A stretch of DNA of 64,000 nucleotides from Alkalibacterium putridalgicola (GTDB lineage Bacteria > Bacillota > Bacilli > Lactobacillales > Carnobacteriaceae_A): contig NZ_FOBL01000008.1 in NCBI RefSeq assembly GCF_900109825.1, forward strand, positions 1 through 64,000, in the 5' to 3' direction. The notes beneath the pieces were generated by a model. That model worked only from the letters and a program-made list of their open reading frames with translations, made no database searches and was not told the DNA's origin. Position 1 is the stretch's first letter; each line of letters starts with the position of its first letter. Position numbers and translations under genes: made by a program. This document shows positions 56,243 through 64,000 of the stretch, one piece after another.

Positions 56243-56256
56243 AGAGTCCGCTTACA
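56243..56256 (-). promoter_or_regulatory. cre-like site between ccpA and pepQ
   Basis: On the minus strand TGTAAGCGGACTCT compared with the cre pattern TGNAANCGNTNNCA differs at two fixed positions; the TGTAAGCG core is intact. It lies 65 bases upstream of ccpA and could serve autoregulation and control of pepQ. Confidence 0.5.
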
Positions 56257-56383
56257 ATTTCAATTATAAGATGTAATTTTCATGAAATTTTCTAACTATT
56301 TTTCAGAAAAGGCTTTCTTCAGCTATACTATGGCCTTTTTTTCTGATAAACTTAATCTAAATCACAGAAAAGAAGGGTTACTC

Positions 56384-57484
56384 ATGACATTGATAAAGAA
56401 GCTTCAACAGACGATGCGCGATAAAAAGTTAGACATGCTTTATTTTGATGAACCATTGACCGTTGCCTATTTAACTGGTTTTGAAAGCGAGCCGCACGAA
56501 CGTGTAGTGGCTGTGCTGGTGTTCTCCGACAAAGTCTGGATGATCGTACCGGAACTTGAAAAACAGTCGGCCAAAGCAGCTGCCACATGCGACCGGATAC
56601 TCTCCTACAAAGATGAAGTATCCCCCTGGTCTCTCCTGAAAGATGCTTTAAAAGGCGAAACAAATAAGACCAGGCACGTCGGAGTTGACGAAGAGTCGCT
56701 CGTAGTCTCGCGTTATCATGAGTTAAAAGACGTATTCTCAACCGCCTCATTCGTAAATAGTACGTCGCTCATTCAGAATCTGCGAGTGATCAAACAATCA
56801 TATGAAATCGACATCATGAAAGAAGCCGGACAACTGGCGGACAAAGCACTGGAAATCGGCATGTCTTCACTTAAAAATGGTATCACCGAAGCAGAAGTCG
56901 TTGCCTTGATCGAATATGAGATTAAAAAATATGGGGTCGAAAAGATGAGTTTCCCGACCATGGTTTTATTCGGTGATCACGCTGCGAGTCCGCACGGCAA
57001 CCCAGGAAGTCGCAAGCTCCAGCCAAATGAGTGGGTCCTTTTTGATTTAGGGGTCGTTTACAAGGGCTACACAAGCGATATGACCCGGACAGTCGTTTAC
57101 GGCCAAGCGGATAAAAAGACACAAGAGATATACAACGTCGTTAAAGATGCTCAGGAGAACGCACAAAACTTTATTAAGCCCGGCGTACGTGCCGGTGATA
57201 TCGATAAGGCAGCCCGCCAGCATATCGAAGATGCCGGTTATGGTGAGTACTTTTCTCATCGACTGGGACACGGTTTAGGAAAATCTGTTCACGAATATCC
57301 TAATATCGCACCCGGAGTTGCACTTGAGATCGAAGAAAATATGTGCTTCTCGATAGAACCCGGTATTTACATCGAGGATTACTACGGTGTCCGTATTGAA
57401 GACTGTGTCTATGTCACAGAGTCGGGGGCCTTGCCGCTCACTCATACACCAAAAGAAATGATCGAACTTCCTATAAAAGAATAA
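56384..57484 (+). CDS. pepQ: Xaa-Pro dipeptidase PepQ (prolidase)
   Basis: Cleaves dipeptides ending in proline; M24 family. About 366 residues from the ATG at 56384, which has a GAAGGG upstream; the open frame runs 34 codons further but that part is not prolidase-like and lacks a site. Metal ligands are in FDLGVVYKGYTSDMTRT, HRLGHGLGKSVHEYP and SIEPGIYIED. It is divergent from ccpA and is a paralogue of the peptidase at 39.6 kb. Confidence 0.93.
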   Translation: MTLIKKLQQTMRDKKLDMLYFDEPLTVAYLTGFESEPHERVVAVLVFSDKVWMIVPELEKQSAKAAATCDRILSYKDEVSPWSLLKDALKGETNKTRHVGVDEESLVVSRYHELKDVFSTASFVNSTSLIQNLRVIKQSYEIDIMKEAGQLADKALEIGMSSLKNGITEAEVVALIEYEIKKYGVEKMSFPTMVLFGDHAASPHGNPGSRKLQPNEWVLFDLGVVYKGYTSDMTRTVVYGQADKKTQEIYNVVKDAQENAQNFIKPGVRAGDIDKAARQHIEDAGYGEYFSHRLGHGLGKSVHEYPNIAPGVALEIEENMCFSIEPGIYIEDYYGVRIEDCVYVTESGALPLTHTPKEMIELPIKE

Positions 57485-57487
57485 TAA

Positions 57488-57536
57488 AAAGTCCTGCCCA
57501 AAGACGTCTAAGTCTTCCTGAGGCAGGATTTTTTTA
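57488..57536. terminator. Bidirectional terminator of pepQ and the DUF421 pair
   Basis: AAAGTCCTGCC pairs with GGCAGGATTTTTTT. It overlaps the stop of the downstream DUF421 gene, which converges on pepQ. Confidence 0.85.
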
Positions 57537-58046
57537 CTGTTTTTCAATAAAAATAAAATCTTCTTTTTCGAGTTGTCTTTTTTCCGAATCTGACATAACA
57601 GTCAGTGTCCCATCTGATTCCAGGATAATGGCTGAGATCCCTTCAAAAGACACATACCCTGACTTTCTTATCGCCTGCTTCAATTCATTTCTGTCGACCC
57701 GTTCTTTTCTCATCGCTTGTTCCTGGAAGGTGTCATTATAATAGAGTAATGCAGGATCCGACTTTAACAAAGATCCCACCGATTTATATCGGACAGACAA
57801 CCAGGTCGCCACATGCTGAAGGGTGACCAGCATGGCAAAGGTCAATATACCGCTCCAGAAAGAGGCTTTATAGTTGACAATGGTCGTTGCAAGTACCGAT
57901 CCTAAAGCAACGGTCACAATGAAATCAAAAGCATTCATCTTGGACAACGTTCTTTTCCCTGAGGAGCGTAAAATCAGGACAATAGAAATGAAACTTACCA
58001 CACTGATTGCTATGAGTTTTACGGCTTCAATCAAACTGATCGTCAT
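57534..58046 (-). CDS. DUF421 membrane protein (YetF/YrbG-like), second of a pair
   Basis: 170 residues: three N-terminal membrane segments (to about 85), with SGKRTLSKMNAFDFIVTVALGS, then a small soluble domain ending ISAIILESDGTLTVMS. This is the DUF421 layout. Function is unknown; some family members are linked to spores or stress. Its start overlaps the upstream paralogue by 20 bases. The two copies share their layout and motifs, so a tandem duplication is likely. Confidence 0.88.
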   Translation of the reverse strand: MTISLIEAVKLIAISVVSFISIVLILRSSGKRTLSKMNAFDFIVTVALGSVLATTIVNYKASFWSGILTFAMLVTLQHVATWLSVRYKSVGSLLKSDPALLYYNDTFQEQAMRKERVDRNELKQAIRKSGYVSFEGISAIILESDGTLTVMSDSEKRQLEKEDFIFIEKQ

Positions 58047-58575
58047 CTGAATCCTTCTTTCTTTTTTTACTTTTTTTATCCAAATCTTGTAATGTATCCA
58101 AATTATTCTCTTTACTTTTTTCTTTCGGGAGTACAGAAATGGTTCCGTCTGTTTCCAAAATCACAGCTCCCACTTCTTCGATCCTTCCGATGCCCTGTTC
58201 ACGCATGGCTTGCAGCACTTCCGATCTGGGGATACGTTCCTTCTTTAGGATCGCTTCATAATACGTCCCTTCATAGAAAAGCAGTGTCGGATTGGCCTTC
58301 AACAACGTATCAAAGAAGGTATACCTGGAAGAAAGCAGGCTGGAGAAAAACTGGAACAATAGCAGCAGAAAAATGACATACAGCCCCTGGAAGAGATTTT
58401 CCTTATAGTTGATCAGCATATTCCCGAATACAGCACCAACCGAGACCGTGATGATAAAATCAAAAGCATTCATCTTCAAAAGTGTCCGTTTGCCTGATAG
58501 CCTGAGCAAAAACAGCACGATGACATAGCTGAAAAAGGCAATCAGGAAGAGTTCACTCATTTGTCTGATATCCAA
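58027..58575 (-). CDS. DUF421 membrane protein, first of a pair
   Basis: 182 residues with the same layout as its neighbour: membrane segments, LSGKRTLLKMNAFDFIITV, and a soluble domain with VGAVILETDGTISVLPK. It differs in a highly charged C-terminal tail (LDKKSKKRKKDSDDDQFD). The frame starts with TTG at 58575, close behind GAAGGG; an ATG five codons on is possible. Function unknown. Confidence 0.87.
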   Translation of the reverse strand: MDIRQMSELFLIAFFSYVIVLFLLRLSGKRTLLKMNAFDFIITVSVGAVFGNMLINYKENLFQGLYVIFLLLLFQFFSSLLSSRYTFFDTLLKANPTLLFYEGTYYEAILKKERIPRSEVLQAMREQGIGRIEEVGAVILETDGTISVLPKEKSKENNLDTLQDLDKKSKKRKKDSDDDQFD

Positions 58576-58611
58576 TCTTCCCTTCCCCCTCTTCAGGCTA
58601 TTTTGTGTATG

Positions 58612-58640
58612 AAAAAGGATGCGATGTTAACCGCATCCTT
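58612..58640 (-). terminator. Terminator of the YtxH/DUF948 pair
   Basis: AAGGATGCG pairs with CGCATCCTT around eight bases; minus-strand reading ends in TTTTTC. Confidence 0.85.
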
Positions 58641-58662
58641 CCCCTCACTTTTTGTCTTTCCT

Positions 58663-59169
58663 TTACTTGTTGTCAGGATTGAAATAAGTGGCATCTGTTT
58701 TGTCGTCTTCTGTATCCAACTGGGATTCGGCACTTACTGCACGAGACGTTGTTTCTGGAACCGTCGGATCATTTTTTTTAGACTCTTCCTTATTCATTTT
58801 TCCTTTGACTTTTTCAGCTGTTTCTCTTGCTTCTTTTTTGATTTTATCCAGATTCTCTCCGGCTTTCTCCATATTTTCTTCAGCTTGACCACTTAACTGT
58901 TCATAACTTGCAGAAGCATCTTTCTTATAGTCTTCCGTTTTTTTGCTGACAGAATCTTTCAATTCCATGCCTTTATCTTTTGCTTTGTTCACGTAATCTT
59001 TAGCCTGATCCTTTGTTTTGACAGTACGGTCCTTGATGTCGCCACGTACCTCTTTACCTGATTTTGGAGCAAGAAGTAGTGCAGTCAAACCGGCAACTGC
59101 AGCACCAACAAATGTCCCGAGAACAAAACCTTTTACTTCGTATACTTTACCTAATTTATGGATCAACAT
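58663..59169 (-). CDS. YtxH-domain membrane protein
   Basis: 168 residues: one N-terminal glycine-rich membrane segment (GFVLGTFVGAAVAGLTALLLAPKSGKEVR, the YtxH mark) then a long charged helix (DQAKDYVNKAKDKGMELKD). Family members are general-stress proteins in bacilli. AAAAGGAGAGA precedes the ATG. It follows the DUF948 gene by 46 bases and likely shares its mRNA, as in B. subtilis ytxG-ytxH. Confidence 0.9.
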   Translation of the reverse strand: MLIHKLGKVYEVKGFVLGTFVGAAVAGLTALLLAPKSGKEVRGDIKDRTVKTKDQAKDYVNKAKDKGMELKDSVSKKTEDYKKDASASYEQLSGQAEENMEKAGENLDKIKKEARETAEKVKGKMNKEESKKNDPTVPETTSRAVSAESQLDTEDDKTDATYFNPDNK

Positions 59170-59215
59170 AATTTAACATCTCTCCTTTTTTATTTATCGA
59201 TGGATAGCTGACTTA

Positions 59216-59626
59216 TTATTTTCTTCTATCTCTGCTCATGGTCGAACCTACTTTTTTTGCAATACCTATGGATGCACCTCTCTTGGAAACACTCGCTAAG
59301 TGAGAACTTAAGTTGCGAGTCGAATGGTTCAGACTGGAAACGGACTCGCCTAAATCTCCCACAGCTTTGAATAAAGGATCGGTCAGTCCGAGTTTACCAT
59401 TCACATCATCCAGTGTGACATTCGACTTATTAAGTAATCCTTCAACCTCGATCAGAAGAAGATCGGCATCTTTGGTTATGGTGCTTAAACTTTTATTCGC
59501 TTCCTCTACTGTTGTATTCAGTTCGGAAACCATTTTTGCCACTTTGAACAGCACGTAAACCAGACCTAAAACGAGTACTGCAAAAGCTATTGCTGCAATT
59601 AATGCTGCTATTTCTCCACCTGTCAT
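59216..59626 (-). CDS. DUF948 membrane protein (YtxG-like)
   Basis: 136 residues with an N-terminal membrane segment (GGEIAALIAAIAFAVLVLGL) and a coiled-coil-like region (ELNTTVEEANKSLSTITKD). Usually paired with YtxH. Role unknown; stress or envelope is inferred from bacilli. AGAGGGATAA precedes the ATG. Confidence 0.9.
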   Translation of the reverse strand: MTGGEIAALIAAIAFAVLVLGLVYVLFKVAKMVSELNTTVEEANKSLSTITKDADLLLIEVEGLLNKSNVTLDDVNGKLGLTDPLFKAVGDLGESVSSLNHSTRNLSSHLASVSKRGASIGIAKKVGSTMSRDRRK

Positions 59627-59791
59627 ATTTATCCCTCTTTCTTATATTCTGTATGAATTAAGGTTACCACTTAAGTTGATTTAAATGCAACTGAGATGAT
59701 TTGAATCTATGATTAAATTGTATCTTTTTAAAATCATGTTAAAATGATAAGTGACTATATTATTTAATCAGAAGATCGTAAAGGAGCTATT

Positions 59792-60673
59792 ATGGATCAG
59801 ACGCCAGAACCTCTAGAAAATGTTGATGAACAAATAAATGTATTTATGAAAAAGTGGAATGCCATTGAATGGCAGGAAATTGCCTGGTCAGTTATTATTG
59901 TACTTCTACAAATCATTTTAGCCGTTATTATATTCTTCATATTAAGACGTATCGGCCGCTATGCGATCGAAAAAGTCTTTAACCGATACATCAGGGAAAA
60001 GCATACGGTACCCAACCGACTGAACACCCTTCATAAATTAAGTAAAAATATTTTCAATGCCGTCCTCTACTTCTTCCTGATCTATGTGATCCTGGAACTG
60101 ATCGGTATTCCTGTCGGGACACTGCTTGCCAGTGCCGGTGTGATCGGTTTAGCTTTGTCTTTAGGTGCTCAGGGCTTTGTTGCTGATATCGTGAATGGTT
60201 TTATGATCCTGCTTGAAAAACAGATCGATGTTGGCGATGTTGTTGAGATAAGCGGGATCACAGGGACTGTGGAAGATGTAAATCTGAAAACGACACAGGT
60301 CAAAGATTTTGACGGGACACTGCATTTTATCCCCAACCGTGAAATCACGATCATAAGCAACCGTTCCCGTGCGGACATGCGTGTTCTTATCCAGATAAGA
60401 CTGTATCCGTCTACTGATCTGGAAACAGTGAGGAAAGTTCTGGAACAGGTGAATAGTGACGCCATTCCTGAATATGATGAGATCACGCTTGCCCCAACTG
60501 AAATTTCTTTTGTACCTGTGGGACCGGGACAATTGGCTGTTCAAGTCATTATGTATACGAAATCCGGTACACAATACGGCATGCGCAATGTTTTTTATGA
60601 GAAGTATGTGGATGCGTTGACAAAGGATGGCATCGCTCTTCCCAACGTCACACTAGAATTACCGAACGGATAA
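59792..60673 (+). CDS. Small-conductance mechanosensitive channel, MscS family (YkuT-like)
   Basis: 293 residues. Three membrane segments (about 30-52, 85-105, 110-145), the pore helix GLALSLGAQGFVADIVNGF, then the beta domain (QIDVGDVVEISGITGTVEDV) and alpha/beta tail. It opens under membrane tension to release solutes in osmotic downshock. GTAAAGGAG lies before the ATG. It is convergent with the CbpB-like gene, the B. subtilis homologues of which (ykuT and ykuL) are also neighbours. Confidence 0.93.
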   Translation: MDQTPEPLENVDEQINVFMKKWNAIEWQEIAWSVIIVLLQIILAVIIFFILRRIGRYAIEKVFNRYIREKHTVPNRLNTLHKLSKNIFNAVLYFFLIYVILELIGIPVGTLLASAGVIGLALSLGAQGFVADIVNGFMILLEKQIDVGDVVEISGITGTVEDVNLKTTQVKDFDGTLHFIPNREITIISNRSRADMRVLIQIRLYPSTDLETVRKVLEQVNSDAIPEYDEITLAPTEISFVPVGPGQLAVQVIMYTKSGTQYGMRNVFYEKYVDALTKDGIALPNVTLELPNG

Positions 60674-60697
60674 ATCATGTTGATCTGCACAAATACG

Positions 60698-60754
60698 AAA
60701 AAACCACTTCAATCAGCTCAGTCATTCGTAAGCCGATTGAAGTGGTTTTTTATT
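60698..60754. terminator. Bidirectional terminator of mscS-like and cbpB-like genes
   Basis: A 17-bp perfect stem, AAAAAACCACTTCAATC with GATTGAAGTGGTTTTTT, between convergent stops. Confidence 0.95.
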
Positions 60755-60756
60755 GC

Positions 60757-61236
60757 CTACTGGGCAATCGTTTCTTTATCCTTAATGATATATTTTTTTT
60801 CGAATTCATGGGCGATACGATTCGTCCCTTTAAGTATTTCGCTGCGTGTGATGATTCCTTTAAAATATCCGTCACTATCAACAACTGTGATAAAGGCATA
60901 ATCGACCAGCATATGAAGAACATCTTCCAGTTCAAATTCTTCTAATACATAGGGATAATCCCTATCCATGACTTCGCCGACCTCGATTTCCCCTAATTTT
61001 TCAAAATGGACATCCTGTATGTCCATAATCGTCTGCATGATCGTCGGCATTGAGATGAGTCCACGCATTCTTGACTGATCATCCAAGACAGGTACCACAG
61101 CATACTTGTCGGTCGTCAGTAAAAGCAGGGCATGATCGAGCCTGTTCTTGACACCAACGACTGCCACCTGTTCTGCCGGTTTGACTAATGTTTTCTCACT
61201 CTCGATCAGCAGTCTCTTTATCTTTTCACCTATCAT
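60757..61236 (-). CDS. cbpB: CBS-domain protein, CbpB/DarB-like
   Basis: About 159 residues made of two CBS domains (LLLTTDKYAVVPVLDDQSRMRG and DYAFITVVDSDGYFKGI). The homologues CbpB and DarB bind cyclic di-AMP and in its absence activate the Rel alarmone enzyme. The start was set to ATG 61236, with GGAG seven bases upstream; an in-frame ATG ten codons earlier has no site. That this copy binds c-di-AMP is inferred. Confidence 0.88.
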   Translation of the reverse strand: MIGEKIKRLLIESEKTLVKPAEQVAVVGVKNRLDHALLLLTTDKYAVVPVLDDQSRMRGLISMPTIMQTIMDIQDVHFEKLGEIEVGEVMDRDYPYVLEEFELEDVLHMLVDYAFITVVDSDGYFKGIITRSEILKGTNRIAHEFEKKYIIKDKETIAQ

Positions 61237-61415
61237 TTCTTCACTCCTTGTACCCATTATACTCACTTATATTGTACCTTTTTTTCTTTTGAATTCCAAA
61301 ATAAAACCATCATTTCAGAGAAGATTCTTAGATGACTTTTGAACATTCTTATCAGGTCTACTCTTTATAGTGGTTAAGACCTTTAAATAAATGAGAATTC
61401 AATGAGGATACCTGG

Positions 61416-61940
61416 CTATTGATCAGTGAATGATACAGTGGTATTCAGATCGAGCAGAATATTGTGATCCTGATCATAATAGTTGAGTTCAGCTGATGAA
61501 AGGTCATCAGCGATATGCATCACTAAATAGGTCCCTTTATCTCTGTTTCTGGGCTGCGCAATGCTGCCGGGATTAATAAAGGTAATGCCATCTTCTGTTT
61601 CGACTTTTGGGATATGGGTATGACCGTAAAAAACCACTTTAACATCTGCTGCTTTGGCTTCTGCTGTCACTCTATCGTATGAACGCTTCACGCTGTGCTT
61701 ATGACCATGGACGAGCAGATAACGAAATCCGTTGATATATTCTGTACGGCTCAATTGGAATTTATTCGTGATGTCCATATTGCCGAGAACCGTCTTATAT
61801 GTCTGCCAGAGTGGATGGTCTTCCATCAATTCTGAATCCCCGCAGTGCACCCATTCATCGGTATCTTCCTGATGGATCATATAAATCTCTTCCATGAAAT
61901 ACGTATTGCCGTGATTGTCACTGACCACTACTATTTTCAT
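61416..61940 (-). CDS. YfcE/MJ0936-family metallophosphodiesterase (YsnB-like)
   Basis: 174 residues with the metal motifs SDNHGN near 7-12, HCGDSE near 33, GNMD and LVHGHKHS, FYGHTHIPKV. A small calcineurin-like phosphodiesterase of unknown natural substrate. It is last in the murI-rdgB-phosphodiesterase operon, the same order as racE-ysnA-ysnB in bacilli; gap 18 bases. Confidence 0.92.
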   Translation of the reverse strand: MKIVVVSDNHGNTYFMEEIYMIHQEDTDEWVHCGDSELMEDHPLWQTYKTVLGNMDITNKFQLSRTEYINGFRYLLVHGHKHSVKRSYDRVTAEAKAADVKVVFYGHTHIPKVETEDGITFINPGSIAQPRNRDKGTYLVMHIADDLSSAELNYYDQDHNILLDLNTTVSFTDQ

Positions 61941-61958
61941 TCTGCATCTCCCTTTCCA

Positions 61959-62567
61959 CTAGTTATTCAGCCAGTCATCCAAATGGTGTTCCAGCTTCTT
62001 CAACGCATCTGCCCGATGGCTGATCTGATTTTTTTCAACCTGGGAGCATTCCGCCAGCGTCTTTCCTTTTTCAGGCAAATAAAACAGCGGATCATAACCG
62101 AATCCATTCTCTCCGCGAGGGACGCCGGCGATCTCACCGTCCAGTCTTCCTTCAATGACTAAGGATTCTTTTCCGGGATGTGCCAGAGCAAGCGAACAGT
62201 GAAAGTGTGCCTGTCTCTCATTTTCATTTTTATCGGCAAGTGCATTCAATAGCTTGGCATTGTTTTTGGCATCATTTTTTTCTTCGCCGGCATAGCGTGC
62301 AGAATAAACGCCCGGTTGACCATACAGAGCATCCACGACTAATCCTGAATCATCTGCCAGAACCAGGGTGTCCAGTTTTTCTGCAATCGTTTCTGCCTTC
62401 AGCAGCGCATTCTCGTTAAAGGTCGTCCCTGTTTCCTCCACATCCTCAATATCCGGAAAATCCAGCAGGGTTACGATCCTGTAACCTTTTTTATTAAATA
62501 GTGCTTCAAATTCTTTCGCTTTTCCTTTATTCTTTGTCGCTATAAGAATCGTTTTACGTTCATCCAT
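61959..62567 (-). CDS. rdgB: XTP/dITP diphosphatase RdgB/HAM1
   Basis: Removes non-standard purine triphosphates from the nucleotide pool. 202 residues: ATKNKGKAKEFEALF near 10-24, ETGTTFNENALLKAETIAE with the catalytic Glu, ADDSGLVVDAL and the C-terminal SHRADALKKL. It starts four bases after murI and is translationally linked to it. Confidence 0.95.
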   Translation of the reverse strand: MDERKTILIATKNKGKAKEFEALFNKKGYRIVTLLDFPDIEDVEETGTTFNENALLKAETIAEKLDTLVLADDSGLVVDALYGQPGVYSARYAGEEKNDAKNNAKLLNALADKNENERQAHFHCSLALAHPGKESLVIEGRLDGEIAGVPRGENGFGYDPLFYLPEKGKTLAECSQVEKNQISHRADALKKLEHHLDDWLNN

Positions 62568-62571
62568 TCGA

Positions 62572-63381
62572 TCATTTCAACCTTTCCAGTGAAATACTTT
62601 TTATATCGAGCTGATCCGTTTCCAGCCAGTTTTCTACAATGGTCCTGAATCTGGCTTCCGATCCTGTTGTAAAGATCTGTATCGTTCCTTTACTATCAGT
62701 TGCCGTTTCGAGTCCTTTTTTTTCTAAACCTTTAGCCACTTCATAAGAGGTCAATGCGCCGGAATCAACTAAGGTCACATCCTGGCCTAAAACCTCCTGA
62801 ATAAAAGGGGCAAGCAGCGGGAAATGTGTACATCCCAAAATGACTGTATCCATTTTGGGAGTTTTGAAACCAGCGAGTTTTTCTTCGACCAGCGTCCTTG
62901 CTTCTGCAGATTCATAGGCATTTGCTTCTACGATATCCACGAACTCGGGGCAAGCCAGGCTTTTAACCTCTATCTCTCCATCCTTTTCTAAAAGAGACTG
63001 TTCATAGAACCCAGATTCGACTGTACTAACTGTAGCTAGTACACCTATTTGCTTGGAGTCTGATGTGGAAACGGCCGCTCTACTTCCTGGCCCAACCACC
63101 CCTATGACAGGGATATCTACCTTACTTCTCACTATTTCCAGAGCATGAGCAGTGGCCGTATTGCAGGCGATAACGATCATCTTGACATTCTGATCCAGCA
63201 GGAACTGGACCAGCTCCAGCGTAAAGGTTATGATTTCTTCTTTTGTACGATTTCCATACGGGCACCTTTTGGTATCTCCGATATAAACAAACGACTCATT
63301 CGGCAGACGGTCTTTCACAGCTTTCAGTACTGTCAGACCACCTACACCTGAGTCGAGTAATCCTATTGGTCTATTCAACAT
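62572..63381 (-). CDS. murI: Glutamate racemase
   Basis: Makes D-glutamate for peptidoglycan. 269 residues with the N-terminal LLDSGVGGLTV (catalytic Asp near 10), the two catalytic cysteines in IACNTATA near 73 and LGCTHFPLL near 185, and YGNRTKE. First gene of a three-gene operon, divergent from the yslB-like gene. Confidence 0.96.
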   Translation of the reverse strand: MLNRPIGLLDSGVGGLTVLKAVKDRLPNESFVYIGDTKRCPYGNRTKEEIITFTLELVQFLLDQNVKMIVIACNTATAHALEIVRSKVDIPVIGVVGPGSRAAVSTSDSKQIGVLATVSTVESGFYEQSLLEKDGEIEVKSLACPEFVDIVEANAYESAEARTLVEEKLAGFKTPKMDTVILGCTHFPLLAPFIQEVLGQDVTLVDSGALTSYEVAKGLEKKGLETATDSKGTIQIFTTGSEARFRTIVENWLETDQLDIKSISLERLK

Positions 63382-63592
63382 ATCTATACAACCTTATCTC
63401 AGTTACTTTCTTGTATTTGAATTTATTGTTCTCAATCATGCTAAAATTAACATCTTACTATAGAAACCTCGTTAAAAAAAAGGTAAAATGAATAAGTATG
63501 ATTTTTGTCTCCTCTTCCATTATAAAGAATCTACTGGAAAAGTGAAAGACAAAACGCGCATACATTAGAGACGAAAAGCGAGAGGTGAATCT

Positions 63593-64000
63593 ATGCACGC
63601 TGAAAATCAACACACATCCCACTTGGACAGTATCAGTCTCTTAAGAGATGCTCTTTTACCCAACTTACTTAAAGAAGATGAAGCAGATATACTGTACTGG
63701 GCCGGAAAGGAACTGGCTCGTTCTCATACCTTTTCATCCCTGGAAGATCTCATTCAACAGACCGGCACCGTTTTTGCAGGTGAATTGATGCAGACAAAAT
63801 CGACCAAAAAAACCCTGCACTATGACATGACGGGTCCACTGGTCACACATCGTCTGTCTCATACGACCGATCCCACTTTTTCGCTGGAGGCCGGCTTTCT
63901 TGCAGAAGGTTATCAGACGGTGACCGGTGACTACACAGAAGCAACCTACGCCGTCTATCCCAAAAAATCCCTGGTCACTTTTTTACTGCAGTCTGATAGT
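63593..64000 (+). CDS. yslB: YslB-like DUF2507 protein, cut by the window end
   Basis: The frame is open from ATG 63593 to the last base (136 residues seen). It begins MHAENQHTSHLDSISLLRD, then WAGKELARSHTFSSLEDLI, AGFLAEGYQTVTGDYTEATY. This is the DUF2507 pattern, related to heme-NO/V4R-type folds; the role is unknown. AGAGGTGA lies before the ATG. It is next to murI as in several Bacillota. The true end is outside the window. Confidence 0.82.
   Translation, partial: MHAENQHTSHLDSISLLRDALLPNLLKEDEADILYWAGKELARSHTFSSLEDLIQQTGTVFAGELMQTKSTKKTLHYDMTGPLVTHRLSHTTDPTFSLEAGFLAEGYQTVTGDYTEATYAVYPKKSLVTFLLQSDS

Noticed and set aside
56282-56383. 34-residue N-terminal extension of PepQ
   Set aside because: It is not prolidase-like, has no ribosome site, and the ATG at 56384 gives the usual family length.

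Overview
The window looks like a chromosomal segment from a low-to-moderate GC Bacillota of the order Lactobacillales. Supporting signs are PepV, PepF, PepQ and Xaa-Pro peptidases, the divergent ccpA/pepQ pair, a T-box in front of leuS, an ArlRS-like two-component system, a complete comG pseudopilus operon, and the argR-recN-tlyA-ispA-xse-nusB-efp housekeeping block without dxs or folD. A Carnobacteriaceae-like organism would fit, but that is inference. No rRNA, tRNA, prophage, insertion sequence or CRISPR array is visible.

Layout. 0.2-9 kb: an acidic membrane-anchored protein, PepV, NAD(P)H-hydrate dehydratase, a pseudouridine synthase, a lipid-flippase-like protein and an ABC exporter. 9-16 kb: leuS with its T-box and a 9-LysM autolysin. 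16-26 kb: a methyltransferase, a nucleoside ABC uptake operon with its lipoprotein, FtsK, acylphosphatase and YidC. 26-32 kb: a NERD-domain protein, an ArlRS-like pair, 6-phosphogluconate dehydrogenase and a 37-residue DUF4044-like membrane peptide. 32-40.7 kb: recN, argR, tlyA, ispA, xseB, xseA, nusB, an Asp23-family gene, efp and an Xaa-Pro peptidase. 41-45 kb: comGA to comGG. 45-55 kb: YebC, VanZ-like, PepF, a coiled-coil NlpC/P60 hydrolase, TrhO and a class A PBP. 55-64 kb: ccpA/pepQ, two DUF421 proteins, YtxH, DUF948, MscS, a CbpB-like CBS protein, a phosphodiesterase, rdgB, murI and the start of a yslB-like gene. Most genes lie on the minus strand in short operons closed by clear hairpin terminators.

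The most unusual feature is not a gene. Every intergenic gap longer than about 300 bases (and the left edge of the window) carries an array with a 51- or 52-base period. There are six loci (about 1-168, 8938-9515, 12505-12645, 26306-26745, 48680-49075 and 54922-55100). Only the first and fourth share sequence. The period is the same at all six, and most carry dyad symmetry once per unit. In the 8938-9515 array an 18-base hairpin (5-bp stem, 8-base loop) stays at the same phase while its arms change from GGAAT/ATTCC to GTTAT/ATAAC, which is two compensated base pairs. All arrays lie beyond gene ends or terminators. 52 bases is close to five helical turns. I do not recognise this as a described repeat family. 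It is the best candidate here for an undescribed system.
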